A program made the translations under genes and the position numbers. Source: Acidovorax soli (GTDB taxonomy: Bacteria > Pseudomonadota > Gammaproteobacteria > Burkholderiales > Burkholderiaceae_C). Taken from it: a stretch of DNA of 64,000 bases. The DNA is taken from assembly GCF_900107605.1 (NCBI RefSeq), contig NZ_FNQJ01000007.1, forward strand, positions 1-64,000, read 5' to 3'. The notes under the pieces are model-generated. The model ran no database searches. It saw nothing but the letters and a program-made list of their open reading frames with translations, and was not told the origin of the DNA. Below, in pieces: positions 43,638 through 52,894 of the stretch (position 1 is its first letter; the number at the start of each line of letters is the position of its first letter).

Positions 43638-44540
43638 TTACATTGCCAGCGCGCGGCCCAGCATCAGGCCCCAGTCCCAGGCGTGGAGCCTGGGGCGCGT
43701 GTGCAGGCTGCCGCCTTGCAGGGCATCGACCTTGTCGAGGATGCGCAGGCCGCCTTGCACCACCAGGCGCAGCTCCCAGCCCGCGCGGCCGGGCAGGCGG
43801 TGGACCAGGGGGGCGCCGCTTTGCATGCTGGTGCGGGCCCAGCGGGCGCAGTCGGCAATCAGGCGCGCGTTGTCGGGGGTGCTGCGCAGCGCCAGCAGGT
43901 CGGCAGGGCCGGCGCCGTGGCGGGCGCAGTCGGCGTGGGGCAGGTAGTGGCGGCCGCGGGGAATGTCCACGCTCAGGTCTTGCCAGAAGTTGATGAGCTG
44001 CAGGGCGGTGCAGATGGCGTCGCTTTCTTGGAGGGCCTGTGCGCCGGTCACGCCATACAGGTGCAGCAGCAGGCGGCCGACGGGGTTGGCGGAGCGGCGG
44101 CAATAGTCGAGCAGCTCGGCGCGGTCGGCGTAGCCCTGGGCGTCGCGGGTTTTTTCCACGTCCTGGATGAAGGCGCTGAGCAGGTCGTCGAGCAGCGGCA
44201 CCGGCAGCTGGTGCTGGCGCAACACGGCCTGCAGCGGGCCAAACACGGCGGCCCAGGGCGCCGCAGGGGGCTGGCCTGCGGCCACGCGGGCCAGTTCGGC
44301 CCGGTAGGCGGCCAGGTCGGCCAGGCGCTGGGCGGGCGTGGCGTCGCCTTCGTCGGCCATGTCGTCCGCCGTGCGGGCAAAGGCGTAGATGGCGGCAATG
44401 GGCTGGCGCAGGTGGGGCGGGCACAGCAGCGAGGCCACCGGGAAGTTCTCGTAGTGCGTGACGGGCGCGGCCACCACCGGCGCGGTCGGCTGTGGTGCTG
44501 CGGCAGCATCAGGGTCAGGAGAGTGCGGGCGTTGATTCAC
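43638..44540 (-). CDS. hpnC: Hydroxysqualene synthase
   Basis: Second squalene-synthase-fold enzyme, 300 residues, converting presqualene diphosphate to hydroxysqualene. The two Asp-rich motifs AFARTADDMADE and LINFWQDLSVDIPRGR identify the fold. It has an Ala/Pro-rich N-terminal lead of about 25 residues. With hpnD and hpnE it completes squalene formation. No squalene-hopene cyclase (hpnF) is in the window. It is divergent from the efflux operon. Confidence 0.92.
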   Translation of the reverse strand: MNQRPHSPDPDAAAAPQPTAPVVAAPVTHYENFPVASLLCPPHLRQPIAAIYAFARTADDMADEGDATPAQRLADLAAYRAELARVAAGQPPAAPWAAVFGPLQAVLRQHQLPVPLLDDLLSAFIQDVEKTRDAQGYADRAELLDYCRRSANPVGRLLLHLYGVTGAQALQESDAICTALQLINFWQDLSVDIPRGRHYLPHADCARHGAGPADLLALRSTPDNARLIADCARWARTSMQSGAPLVHRLPGRAGWELRLVVQGGLRILDKVDALQGGSLHTRPRLHAWDWGLMLGRALAM

Positions 44541-44555
44541 AGGCGGGATTGTCGC

Positions 44556-44584
44556 TTGACATTGCCAGGGCGTCCCTCTAGATT
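44556..44584 (+). promoter_or_regulatory. Sigma-70 promoter of the RND efflux operon
   Basis: TTGACA at 44556-44561, a 17-bp spacer and TAGATT at 44579-44584. A perfect -35 hexamer with ideal spacing and a -10 with four of six consensus bases. Confidence 0.78.
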
Positions 44585-44604
44585 ACTAACCGGTCAGTCA
44601 GTAA
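44583..44604. promoter_or_regulatory. TetR-type operator overlapping the efflux promoter
   Basis: Imperfect 22-bp palindrome TTACTAACCGGTCAGTCAGTAA: the outer five bases and several inner ones are symmetric. It has the look of operators of TetR-family efflux repressors and covers the end of the -10 box, so binding would block transcription. No tetR-like gene is adjacent. Confidence 0.7.
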
Positions 44605-44717
44605 AATTTCGCGGTTTGGTTGCCTTGTCCCGCTGAAAACATGGGAGCACATGGGGCGGCGCTTTGATCGTCGTCACATGGGTGCGGGGCACCTGCCGTT
44701 CTTACCCCGGATGTCCC

Positions 44718-45914
44718 ATGCGCACACCCTTCACCCGGCGGCCTTCGCTGCGGTATCTGTTTCTTGTTGTCTCTGCCGCCTCGCTGGCGGCCTGTTCCCG
44801 GCCGGCACCGCCCGAGGAGCCCGTGCGCGCGGTCAAGCTGCTCACGGTGGGCGTGGGGGCGCTGCAGTCCAGCCTGGAATATGCGGGCGAAGTGCGCGCG
44901 CGCGTGGAATCGCGCCTGGGCTTTCGGGTGGCGGGCAAGATCGTGCAGCGCCAGGCCGAACTGGGCCAGCGGGTGAAAGCCGGGCAGGTGCTGGCGCAAC
45001 TCGATCCGCGCGATTACCAGTTGGCGGCAGATGCCGCGCGTGCACAACTGGCAGCGGCGACCACGCAGCGTGATCTGGCGGCGGCCGACTTCAGGCGCTA
45101 CCAGGCCTTGAAGGAACAGAACTTCATCAGCGGCGCCGAGCTGGAGCGCCGCGAGGCCACCCTCAAGGCCGCGCAGGCCACGCTGGACCAGGCGCGCGCG
45201 CAGCTGTCTTCGCAAGGCAATCAGACCGGGTACACCACGCTGGTGGCCGATGTGTCGGGCGTGGTCACGGGCATCGAGGCCGAGCCGGGCCAGGTGGTGG
45301 CAGCGGGCACGCCCGTGGTGCGCATTGCACAGGACGGCCCGCGCGATGTGGTGTTTGCCGTGCCCGAAGACAAGGTGGCGCACATCGCGCGCGGCCAGGA
45401 CGTGGCGGTGCGTGGCTGGTCGGGCGGCGCGCCGCTGACGGGCCGCGTGCGCGAGGTGGCGGCCAGCGCCGATGCGGCCACGCGCACCTACCAGGTCAAG
45501 GTGGCGCTGGAAGGCGGCGATGTGCCGGCCCTGGGCGCCACGGTGTATGTCACGCCCAAGGCCTTGAGCCACGCGGGCGTTGCGGCCATCAAGCTGCCCA
45601 CCAGCGCGCTGCGCCAGGAGGGGCAGGCCACGGCGGTGTGGGTGTATGACCCCGCCACCAGCACGGTGCGGTCGCAGGTGGTGCAGATTGCCACGGCCGA
45701 TGGCAATGACGCCGTGGTGGCGTCGGGCCTTGCGCCGGGCATGCAGGTGGTGGCCACGGGGGTGCATGTGCTCTCGTCGGGGCAGAAGGTCATGGTTTAT
45801 CGGCCGAAAGTGGTTGTTGCGCCTGTGCCTAAAGCGCAAACAGCTACGCAATCAATAGCGATTCCTCCGGTGCCTGCTGCCTCTGCGGCGGCTGCGGCCT
45901 CTTCCGCAAAGTAA
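44718..45914 (+). CDS. RND efflux periplasmic adaptor (lipoprotein)
   Basis: Membrane-fusion protein of 398 residues linking the inner-membrane pump to an outer-membrane channel. The signal peptide ends in a lipobox SLAAC/SRP (Cys near 27). Then come the biotinyl-lipoyl half motif LGFRVAGKIVQRQAELGQRVKAGQ, a helical hairpin (about 105-175) and beta-barrel domains (VFAVPEDKVAHIARGQ). The C-terminal 40 residues are Ala/Pro/Val-rich. Start chosen at the ATG 44718 before RTPFTRR; the RBS is weak. The permease gene starts eight bases downstream. Confidence 0.92.
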   Translation: MRTPFTRRPSLRYLFLVVSAASLAACSRPAPPEEPVRAVKLLTVGVGALQSSLEYAGEVRARVESRLGFRVAGKIVQRQAELGQRVKAGQVLAQLDPRDYQLAADAARAQLAAATTQRDLAAADFRRYQALKEQNFISGAELERREATLKAAQATLDQARAQLSSQGNQTGYTTLVADVSGVVTGIEAEPGQVVAAGTPVVRIAQDGPRDVVFAVPEDKVAHIARGQDVAVRGWSGGAPLTGRVREVAASADAATRTYQVKVALEGGDVPALGATVYVTPKALSHAGVAAIKLPTSALRQEGQATAVWVYDPATSTVRSQVVQIATADGNDAVVASGLAPGMQVVATGVHVLSSGQKVMVYRPKVVVAPVPKAQTATQSIAIPPVPAASAAAAASSAK

Positions 45915-45922
45915 GGCAGGCC

Positions 45923-48900
45923 ATGACCCAACGACAACCCAAAGAGGGGTTCAACCTCTCCAAATGGGCGCTCGACCACCCGGCGCTCACCCGCTACCTC
46001 ATGGTGGTGCTGATGCTGCTGGGCTTTGCAGCCTATTTCCAGCTGGGGCAGGATGAAGACCCGCCCTTTACCTTCCGGGCCATGGTGGTGCGCACCTACT
46101 GGCCGGGCGCCACGGCGCAGCAGGTGGCCGAGCAGGTGACCGACAAGATCGAGCGCACGCTGCAGGAGGTGCCCTATGCCGACAAGATCCGCAGCTATTC
46201 CAAGCCCGGTGAGTCGCAGATCATCTTTCAGATCAAGGACTCGTCCAAGGCCAGCGAGGTGGCCAACGTCTGGTACACCGTGCGCAAGAAGGTGGGCGAC
46301 ATGCGCTACACCCTGCCGGGGGGCATCCAGGGGCCTTTCTTCAACGATGATTTTGGCGATGTGTATGGCGTGATCTATGCGCTCGAATCCGAAGGCTTCA
46401 GCTATGCCGAACTGAAAACCTTTGCCGACGATGCGCGCCAGCAGCTGCTGCGCGTGCCCGATGTGGCCAAGGTCGAGCTGTTTGGCGTGCAGGACGAAAA
46501 GCTGTTCATCGAGATCTCGCAAAAGCGCCTGGCCCAACTGGGCCTGGACATGAGCCAGGTGCTGGCCCAGCTGGGGCAGCAAAACGCGGTGGAGAGTGCC
46601 GGCGCCTTCCAGACCCCCCAGGACCAGGTGCAGGTGCGGGTGGGCGGGCAGTTCAATGCCATTGAAGACCTGCGCGCCATGCCGATCCGGGGGCCGTCGG
46701 GTGCGCAGCTGCGCCTGTCGGACATTGCCGAAGTTCACCGCGGCTATGTGGACCCGGCCACCGTGAAGGTGCGCCACCAGGGGCAGGAGGTGATCGCGCT
46801 GGGCGTTTCCATGGCCAAGGGCGGGGACATCATTGCGCTGGGCAAGGCACTGCACGCAGCCACCGACCGCATTGGTGCCAGGCTGCCAGCGGGGGTGAAG
46901 CTGGTCAACGTGCAGGACCAGCCCAAGGCGGTGGCCAGCTCCGTGAATGAGTTCGTCAAGGTGCTGATCGAGGCCGTGGTCATCGTGCTGGTGGTGAGCT
47001 TCGTCAGTCTGGGGCTGCACAAGCGCCCCGGCAACCAGCCGCTGTGGAAACGCTGGTACATCGACCCGCGCCCCGGCCTGGTGGTGGGCATCACCATCCC
47101 CATGGTGCTGGCTGTGACTTTCCTGGCCATGTGGTACTGGAATATCGGCTTGCACAAGATTTCGCTGGGTTCGCTCATCATTGCGCTCGGTCTGCTGGTG
47201 GACGACGCCATCATTGCGGTCGAGATGATGGTGCTCAAGCTCGAAGAGGGCTACGACAAGGTGCGCGCCGCCACATTTGCCTATGAGCTCACCGCCATGC
47301 CCATGCTCACGGGTACGCTGATCACGGCGGCCGGGTTTTTGCCCATCGGCATCGCCAAATCCATGACCGGCGAATACACGTTTGCCATCTTTGCCGTCAC
47401 GGTGATTGCGCTGGTGCTCAGCTGGATCGTGTCGGTGTACTTTGTGCCCTACCTGGGCACGCTGCTGCTCAAGGTGCCGCCCCATGTGCTCGCGGCGCAG
47501 GCCAGCCAGGGCATTGCCGACGATCCGCACGAGGTGTTCGACAGCCCGTTCTACACCGCCTTCCGTCGGCTGGTGCATTGGTGCGTGGAGCACCGCTGGC
47601 TGACCATCGGTGCCACGGTGCTGACCTTTGCGCTGGGCATTGCGGGCATGGGCAAGGTGCAGCAGCAGTTCTTCCCGGATTCGAGCCGCCCCGAGATCCT
47701 GGTGGACATCTGGTTCCCCGAAGGCACCTCTTTCGCGGGCAACGAAGAAGTCACCAAGCGCGTGGAGCAGCGCCTGCTCTCCGAGCCGGGCGTCAGCACC
47801 GTGAGCGCCTGGGTGGGGTCGGGCGTGCCGCGGTTCTACCTGCCGCTGGACCAGGTGTTCCCGCAGACCAACGTGTCGCAGTTCATCGTGCTGTCGCAGG
47901 ATCTGAAGGTGCGCGAATCCCTGCGGGTGGCGCTGCCTGAATTGCTGGCGAAAGAATTTCCGGAGGTGCGTGGCCGCGTCAAGCTGCTGCCCAACGGGCC
48001 ACCGGTGCCATACCCCGTGCAGTTCCGCGTGGTGGGGCCCGATCCGCTGGTCCTGCGCGAGCGGGCGGACGAGGTGAAGGCGCAGCTGCGCCAGAACCCC
48101 AACATGCGTGGCGTGAACGACAACTGGAACGAGTCCGTGAAGGTGCTGCGCCTGGAAGTGGACCAGGCCAAGGCGCGTGCACTGGGCGTGACCAGCCAGT
48201 CCATCGCCCAGGCGTCTAAGACCATCCTGTCGGGCATGCAGGTGGGCCAGTTCCGCGAGGGCGACAAGCTCATCGACATCGTGCTGCGCCAGCCGCTCGA
48301 AGAGCGCAACGCCATCACCGACATCGCCAACGCCTATCTGCCCACGGCCTCGGGCAAGTCGATTCCGCTCACGCAGATCGCCAAGCCCGTGTTCACCTGG
48401 GAACCTGGCGTGATGTGGCGCGAGAACCGCGACTACGCCATCACCGTGCAGGGCGATGTGACCGAAGGCCTGCAAGGTGCCACCGTGACGGCGGCGCTGC
48501 TGCCGTCCCTCAAGGAGATGGAGGCGAAGTGGCGCACCGCAGGGCAAGCGGGCTATCGCATCGAGGTGGCGGGCGCCGTGGAGGAGAGCTCCAAAGGCTC
48601 GGCGTCGATTGCGGCGGGCATTCCTATCATGCTGTTCATCACCTTCACCCTGCTCATGCTGCAGCTGCACAGCTTCAGCCGCGCGATGCTGGTGTTCCTG
48701 ACCGGGCCGCTGGGGCTGGCGGGCGTGGCGGCAGCGCTGCTGCTGCTCAATCGTCCGTTCGGCTTCGTGGCGCTGCTGGGTGTGATCGCGCTCATGGGCA
48801 TGATCCAGCGCAACTCGGTGATCCTGATCGACCAGATCGAACAGGACCGCGCCCGGGGCGTGCCCGCCTGGGACGCCATCGTGGAGTCGGCGGTGCGGCG

Positions 48901-49096
48901 CTTGCGCCCCATCGTGCTCACGGCCGCTGCCGCCGTGCTGGCCATGATTCCGCTGTCGCGCAGCGTGTTCTGGGGGCCGATGGCCGTGGCCATCATGGGC
49001 GGGCTCGTCGTTGCCACGGTGCTGACATTGCTGGCCCTGCCAGCCATGTATGCCGCCTGGTTCCGGGTGCGGCGCCCGGTTCCCGAGCTGGCATGA
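45923..49096 (+). CDS. RND-family multidrug efflux permease
   Basis: Proton-driven inner-membrane transporter of 1057 residues with the usual 12 TM segments and two large periplasmic loops. TM4 carries the proton-relay pair in LGLLVDDAIIAVEMM (Asp427/Asp428). Other typical parts are RTYWPGATAQQVAEQVTDKI, TGEYTFAIFAVTVIALVLSW and, in the second half, LGVIALMGMIQRNSVILIDQ. It resembles the HAE1-like group (MexK/AcrB superfamily) but the substrate cannot be told. No outer-membrane channel gene follows, so it probably shares a TolC-like protein encoded elsewhere. Confidence 0.94.
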   Translation: MTQRQPKEGFNLSKWALDHPALTRYLMVVLMLLGFAAYFQLGQDEDPPFTFRAMVVRTYWPGATAQQVAEQVTDKIERTLQEVPYADKIRSYSKPGESQIIFQIKDSSKASEVANVWYTVRKKVGDMRYTLPGGIQGPFFNDDFGDVYGVIYALESEGFSYAELKTFADDARQQLLRVPDVAKVELFGVQDEKLFIEISQKRLAQLGLDMSQVLAQLGQQNAVESAGAFQTPQDQVQVRVGGQFNAIEDLRAMPIRGPSGAQLRLSDIAEVHRGYVDPATVKVRHQGQEVIALGVSMAKGGDIIALGKALHAATDRIGARLPAGVKLVNVQDQPKAVASSVNEFVKVLIEAVVIVLVVSFVSLGLHKRPGNQPLWKRWYIDPRPGLVVGITIPMVLAVTFLAMWYWNIGLHKISLGSLIIALGLLVDDAIIAVEMMVLKLEEGYDKVRAATFAYELTAMPMLTGTLITAAGFLPIGIAKSMTGEYTFAIFAVTVIALVLSWIVSVYFVPYLGTLLLKVPPHVLAAQASQGIADDPHEVFDSPFYTAFRRLVHWCVEHRWLTIGATVLTFALGIAGMGKVQQQFFPDSSRPEILVDIWFPEGTSFAGNEEVTKRVEQRLLSEPGVSTVSAWVGSGVPRFYLPLDQVFPQTNVSQFIVLSQDLKVRESLRVALPELLAKEFPEVRGRVKLLPNGPPVPYPVQFRVVGPDPLVLRERADEVKAQLRQNPNMRGVNDNWNESVKVLRLEVDQAKARALGVTSQSIAQASKTILSGMQVGQFREGDKLIDIVLRQPLEERNAITDIANAYLPTASGKSIPLTQIAKPVFTWEPGVMWRENRDYAITVQGDVTEGLQGATVTAALLPSLKEMEAKWRTAGQAGYRIEVAGAVEESSKGSASIAAGIPIMLFITFTLLMLQLHSFSRAMLVFLTGPLGLAGVAAALLLLNRPFGFVALLGVIALMGMIQRNSVILIDQIEQDRARGVPAWDAIVESAVRRLRPIVLTAAAAVLAMIPLSRSVFWGPMAVAIMGGLVVATVLTLLALPAMYAAWFRVRRPVPELA

Positions 49097-49105
49097 GCGC
49101 CGGGA

Positions 49106-49135
49106 TTCAAAGCGCCTGCCGCATCAGGGTAAAAT
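49106..49135 (+). promoter_or_regulatory. Possible promoter for tRNA-Leu(TAG)
   Basis: TTCAAA (49106-49111) and TAAAAT (49130-49135) with 18-bp spacing. Plausible sigma-70 promoter just after the efflux permease stop. Confidence 0.4.
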
Positions 49136-49156
49136 AGAAGGTTGACCGATTTCACA

Positions 49157-49190
49157 CAGGCGGCAGCCCAACTTGCCGCCTGTTTGTTTG
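49157..49190 (+). terminator. Hairpin between efflux operon and tRNA-Leu
   Basis: 9-bp stem CAGGCGGCA/TGCCGCCTG with an 8-nt loop followed by TTTGTTTG. Probably the terminator of the efflux operon; if the promoter at 49106-49135 is used, it would instead lie in the tRNA leader. Confidence 0.65.
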
Positions 49191-49197
49191 TAGAACC

Positions 49198-49284
49198 GCG
49201 CGGGTGGCGAAATTGGTAGACGCACCAGGTTTAGGTCCTGACGCCAGCAATGGTGTGGGGGTTCGAGTCCCCCCCCGCGCACCA
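49198..49284 (+). tRNA. tRNA-Leu (anticodon TAG)
   Basis: 87-nt class II tRNA. Acceptor GCGCGGG/CCCGCGC, D-arm with AAATTGGTAGA, anticodon stem CCAGG/CCTGA-type around TTTAGGT (anticodon TAG, reads CUA/CUG), T-stem GGGGG/CCCCC and encoded CCA. Confidence 0.96.
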
Positions 49285-49359
49285 CCCATGTGAGACTTTG
49301 CGGAACACGGCGCCGCTGCGCTGCAGCCAGCACGATCCACATTCATACGAGGAAGAGCG

Positions 49360-50670
49360 ATGTCCGTTACTGTTGAAACCCTTGAGAAGCTCGAGCGCAA
49401 GATCACGCTGAGCGTGCCCCTGACCACCATCCAGACCGAAGTCGATTCCCGTCTGAAGCGCTTGGCCCGCACCGTGAAAATGGACGGTTTCCGTCCTGGC
49501 AAGGTGCCCATGAACGTCGTCACCCAGCGCTACGGCTACTCGGTGCAGTACGAAGTGCTGAACGACAAGGTGGGCGAGGCCTTTGCCGTGGCCGCCAACG
49601 AGGCCAAGCTGCGCGTGGCCGGCCAGCCGCGCATCACCGAAAAGGAAGGCGCCCCCGAAGGCCAGGTCACGTTCGACGCCATCTTCGAAGTGTTCCCCGA
49701 AGTCAAGATCGGTGAGCTGGCGGATGCGGAAGTGGAAAAGCTGTCCGCCGAAGTGACCGATGCCGCCATCGACAAGACCATCGACATCCTGCGCAAGCAG
49801 CGTCGCAGCTTTGCCCAGCGCGCCATCGACGCTGCGGCACAAGACGGCGACCGCGTGACCGTGGACTTCGAAGGCAAGATCGATGGCGAGCCCTTTGATG
49901 GCGGCAAGGCCGAAGACTTCCAGTTCCTGGTGGGTGAAGGCCAGATGCTCAAGGAATTCGAAGACGCCGTGCGTGGCATGAAGTCGGGCGAAAGCAAGAC
50001 CTTCCCCCTGGCATTCCCCGCCGACTACCACGGCAAGGATGTTGCCGGTAAAACCGCCGACTTCCTGGTCACCATCAAGAAGATCGAAGCCGCCCACCTG
50101 CCCGAAGTGAACGATGCCCTGGCCAAGTCGCTGGGCATTGCCGATGGCTCGGTGGAAGGCCTGCGCGCCGACATCAAGAAGAACCTGGAGCGCGAAGTCA
50201 AGTTCCGCCTGCTGGCCCGCAACAAGGCAGCCGTGATGGACGCCCTGGTCGCCAAGGCCGAACTCGACCTGCCCAACGCCAGTGTGCAGGCTGAAATCGC
50301 CCGTCTGCTGGAAGGTGCCCGTGCCGAGCTCAAGCAGCGCGGCATCAAGGACGCCGATAAGGCGGAAATCCCGGAAGACGTGTTCCGCCCCCAGGCTGAG
50401 CGCCGCGTGCGTCTGGGCCTGGTGGTGGCCGAACTGGTGCGCGCCAACGAACTGCACGCCAAGCCCGAGCAGCTCAAGGCCCATATCGACGAGCTGGCTG
50501 CCAGCTACGAGAAGCCTGAAGACGTGGTGCGCTGGTACTTTGGCGACCGCCAGCGCCTGGCCGAAGTCGAGGCGGTGGTCATCGAGAACAATGTGACCGA
50601 TTTCGTTCTGGGCAAGGCCAAGGTCGTTGACAAGGCGGTGTCGTTCGACGAACTGATGGGCCAGGGCTGA
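49360..50670 (+). CDS. tig: Trigger factor
   Basis: Ribosome-bound chaperone and prolyl isomerase, 436 residues. The ribosome-docking signature [12 protein letters not shown] is at about residues 46-57. The FKBP-type domain ([21 protein letters not shown] onward, split around residues 160-245) and the C-terminal helical arms follow. The order tig-clpP-clpX-lon downstream is the classical quality-control cluster. It begins 76 bases after tRNA-Leu with no terminator between. Confidence 0.97.
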   Translation: MSVTVETLEKLERKITLSVPLTTIQTEVDSRLKRLARTVKMDGFRPGKVPMNVVTQRYGYSVQYEVLNDKVGEAFAVAANEAKLRVAGQPRITEKEGAPEGQVTFDAIFEVFPEVKIGELADAEVEKLSAEVTDAAIDKTIDILRKQRRSFAQRAIDAAAQDGDRVTVDFEGKIDGEPFDGGKAEDFQFLVGEGQMLKEFEDAVRGMKSGESKTFPLAFPADYHGKDVAGKTADFLVTIKKIEAAHLPEVNDALAKSLGIADGSVEGLRADIKKNLEREVKFRLLARNKAAVMDALVAKAELDLPNASVQAEIARLLEGARAELKQRGIKDADKAEIPEDVFRPQAERRVRLGLVVAELVRANELHAKPEQLKAHIDELAASYEKPEDVVRWYFGDRQRLAEVEAVVIENNVTDFVLGKAKVVDKAVSFDELMGQG

Positions 50671-50726
50671 GGCCGGGCCATCGGGAGCGCGTTCCTTGCG
50701 GATGATCTCGCGGTAGCCACCCATCA

Positions 50727-50763
50727 GGGGCTTGTGCTTTTGTGCACAAGCCCCAATTCATTT
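50727..50763 (+). terminator. Hairpin between tig and clpP
   Basis: 11-bp stem GGGGCTTGTGC/GCACAAGCCCC with a 6-nt loop, followed by AATTCATTT. Likely terminator or attenuator; the T content behind it is low. Confidence 0.6.
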
Positions 50764-50795
50764 CTGGATACAGTATCTGCTTGACTGGAGAAACA

Positions 50796-51404
50796 ATGAG
50801 CGCACTGGAAACACAAGGCTTGGGCATGGTCCCCATGGTTATCGAGCAGTCGGGCCGCGGTGAGCGGTCCTACGACATCTATTCGCGCCTGCTGAAGGAG
50901 CGCGTCATTTTCCTGGTGGGCGAGGTCAATGACCAGACGGCCAATCTGGTGGTGGCGCAGTTGCTGTTTCTGGAAAGCGAAAACCCTGAAAAGGATATTT
51001 CTTTCTATATCAACTCCCCTGGTGGCAGCGTGACGGCTGGCATGTCGATCTACGACACCATGCAGTTCATCAAGCCGGATGTTTCCACGCTGTGCGTGGG
51101 CTTCGCCGCCAGCATGGGCGCATTCCTGCTGGCCGCCGGTGCCAAGGGCAAGCGCTTTTCGCTGCCCAACTCCAAGGTCATGATCCATCAGGTGCTGGGC
51201 GGCGCACGCGGCCAGGCTACCGACATCGAGATCCATGCGCGCGACATCCTGCGTACCAAGGACCAGATGAACCGCATCCTGGCCGAGCGCACGGGCCAGT
51301 CGCTGGAAAAGGTCAAGGCAGACACCGAGCGCGACTACTTCCTCACGGCCGACGAAGCCAAGGACTACGGCATCATCGACCAGGTGATTCACAAGCGCTC
51401 CTGA
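50796..51404 (+). CDS. clpP: ATP-dependent Clp protease proteolytic subunit
   Basis: Serine peptidase of 202 residues forming the 14-subunit chamber used with ClpX or ClpA. Catalytic Ser106 (GFAASMGAF) and His131 (KVMIHQ) are in place; the Asp lies in the [11 protein letters not shown] segment. The start at 50796 ([10 protein letters not shown]) follows a GGAG site; the N-terminal residues are the usual short propeptide. It is separated from clpX by a terminator, so clpX may have its own promoter. Confidence 0.97.
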   Translation: MSALETQGLGMVPMVIEQSGRGERSYDIYSRLLKERVIFLVGEVNDQTANLVVAQLLFLESENPEKDISFYINSPGGSVTAGMSIYDTMQFIKPDVSTLCVGFAASMGAFLLAAGAKGKRFSLPNSKVMIHQVLGGARGQATDIEIHARDILRTKDQMNRILAERTGQSLEKVKADTERDYFLTADEAKDYGIIDQVIHKRS

Positions 51405-51424
51405 GTCGGCCCCTGGTGGCCGCG

Positions 51425-51457
51425 CGGCGTTTTCCCACAGGGAAGACGCCGTTTTTT
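51425..51457 (+). terminator. Terminator between clpP and clpX
   Basis: 12-bp stem (51425-51436 with 51440-51451, one G-U pair), loop ACA and six Ts. It starts 20 bases after clpP and ends 47 bases before clpX. Confidence 0.88.
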
Positions 51458-51503
51458 ATTTGGTTATCATCCCGACAACTTTCCGAAACAAGGCATTGCC
51501 CCC

Positions 51504-52769
51504 ATGGCCGAGAAAAAAGGCTCTTCCAGCGAAAAAACCCTTTACTGCTCTTTCTGCGGCAAAAGCCAGCATGAAGTGAAGAAGCTGATCGCCGGCCCGT
51601 CGGTCTTTATCTGCGACGAGTGCATTGACCTGTGCAACGAGATCATCCGCGATGAGCTTCCAGCCGGTGATCTGGCGCGTGAAGGCCGCAGTGATCTGCC
51701 CACGCCGGTGGAAATCAAGAAGAATCTTGATAACTATGTCATTGGCCAGGACCAGGCCAAACGCACGCTGGCGGTGGCGGTCTACAACCACTACAAGCGT
51801 CTGCGCCACAAGGACAAGGCCCACAAGGATGATGTGGAACTGGCCAAGAGCAATATCTTGCTGATCGGTCCCACGGGTTCGGGCAAGACACTGCTGGCGC
51901 AAACCCTGGCGCGCATGCTGGACGTGCCCTTCGTCATGGCCGACGCCACCACGCTGACCGAGGCAGGTTATGTGGGCGAGGACGTCGAGAACATCGTTCA
52001 GAAGCTGTTGCAAAGCTGCAACTACGAAGTCGAGCGGGCCCAGCGTGGCATTGTCTATATCGACGAAATCGACAAGATATCGCGCAAGTCGGACAATCCC
52101 AGCATCACGCGCGACGTGTCGGGTGAGGGTGTGCAGCAGGCGCTGCTCAAGCTCATCGAAGGCACCATGGCCAGCGTCCCGCCCCAGGGTGGGCGCAAGC
52201 ATCCGAACCAGGATTTCCTGCAGATCGACACGACCAACATCCTGTTCATCTGCGGCGGCGCGTTCGCAGGGCTGGAAAAGGTCATCGAAAACCGCACCGA
52301 AGCCTCGGGCATCGGCTTCGGAGCATCGGTCAAGAGCAAGAAACAGCGCTCGCTGTCCGAGGTGTTCACCGAGATCGAGCCCGAAGATCTGATCAAGTTT
52401 GGCCTGATTCCCGAACTGGTGGGGCGCATGCCCGTCGTAACGGCACTGGCCGAACTGAGCGAAGACGCGCTGGTGCAGATACTGACCGAACCCAAGAATG
52501 CGCTGGTCAAGCAGTACAGCAAGCTGCTGGCCATGGAGGGTGTGGATCTGGAGATTCGTCCCGCTGCCTTGAAGGCCATTGCCCGCAAGGCGCTCGCCCG
52601 CAAGACAGGGGCCCGCGGCCTGCGCTCCATCCTGGAACAGGCGCTGATCGGGACCATGTTCGACCTGCCCAACACCAGCAACGTCGAGAAAGTGGTGTTG
52701 GACGAATCCACCATCGAAGAAAACAAGCCCCCTTTGCTGGTGTACCGCGAGGCCGCCAAGAAGGCTTGA
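51504..52769 (+). CDS. clpX: ATP-dependent Clp protease ATPase subunit
   Basis: AAA+ unfoldase of 421 residues that feeds substrates to ClpP. The N-terminal C4 zinc domain ([19 protein letters not shown]), Walker A GPTGSGKT, Walker [11 protein letters not shown], sensor and the pore loop GYVGED are all present. The ClpP-binding IGF-type loop is expected near residues 265-270 (EASGIGFGA). A complete, ordinary ClpX. Confidence 0.97.
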   Translation: MAEKKGSSSEKTLYCSFCGKSQHEVKKLIAGPSVFICDECIDLCNEIIRDELPAGDLAREGRSDLPTPVEIKKNLDNYVIGQDQAKRTLAVAVYNHYKRLRHKDKAHKDDVELAKSNILLIGPTGSGKTLLAQTLARMLDVPFVMADATTLTEAGYVGEDVENIVQKLLQSCNYEVERAQRGIVYIDEIDKISRKSDNPSITRDVSGEGVQQALLKLIEGTMASVPPQGGRKHPNQDFLQIDTTNILFICGGAFAGLEKVIENRTEASGIGFGASVKSKKQRSLSEVFTEIEPEDLIKFGLIPELVGRMPVVTALAELSEDALVQILTEPKNALVKQYSKLLAMEGVDLEIRPAALKAIARKALARKTGARGLRSILEQALIGTMFDLPNTSNVEKVVLDESTIEENKPPLLVYREAAKKA

Positions 52770-52810
52770 GAAGCCCGGAGCGGGCGCCATGCTGCGACCC
52801 CCGAATCATC

Positions 52811-52844
52811 AACCCTTGCAACAGCGCGGCCGCGCGCAAGGGTT
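52811..52844 (+). terminator. Hairpin after clpX
   Basis: 9-bp stem AACCCTTGC/GCAAGGGTT enclosing a perfect 12-base GCGCGGCCGCGC palindrome. Lacks a good T-run, so it may end transcription only in part. Confidence 0.5.
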
Positions 52845-52870
52845 GAAAATCCCCACATGTGGACCATATT
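52842..52870 (+). promoter_or_regulatory. Possible heat-shock (sigma-32) promoter of lon
   Basis: GTTGAAA (52842-52848) and CCATATT (52864-52870) separated by 15 bases, similar to the sigma-32 consensus CTTGAAA / CCCCATnT. lon is a heat-shock gene in most proteobacteria. Similarity is partial. Confidence 0.45.
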
Positions 52871-52894
52871 CCACAGAGCACTTTGAGGATTTCC

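Noticed and set aside
45826-45872. Repeat copy within the 3' end of the efflux adaptor gene
   Set aside because: Similarity (AAAGCGC, AATAGC) is scattered and the segment codes for the usual variable Ala/Pro/Thr tail.
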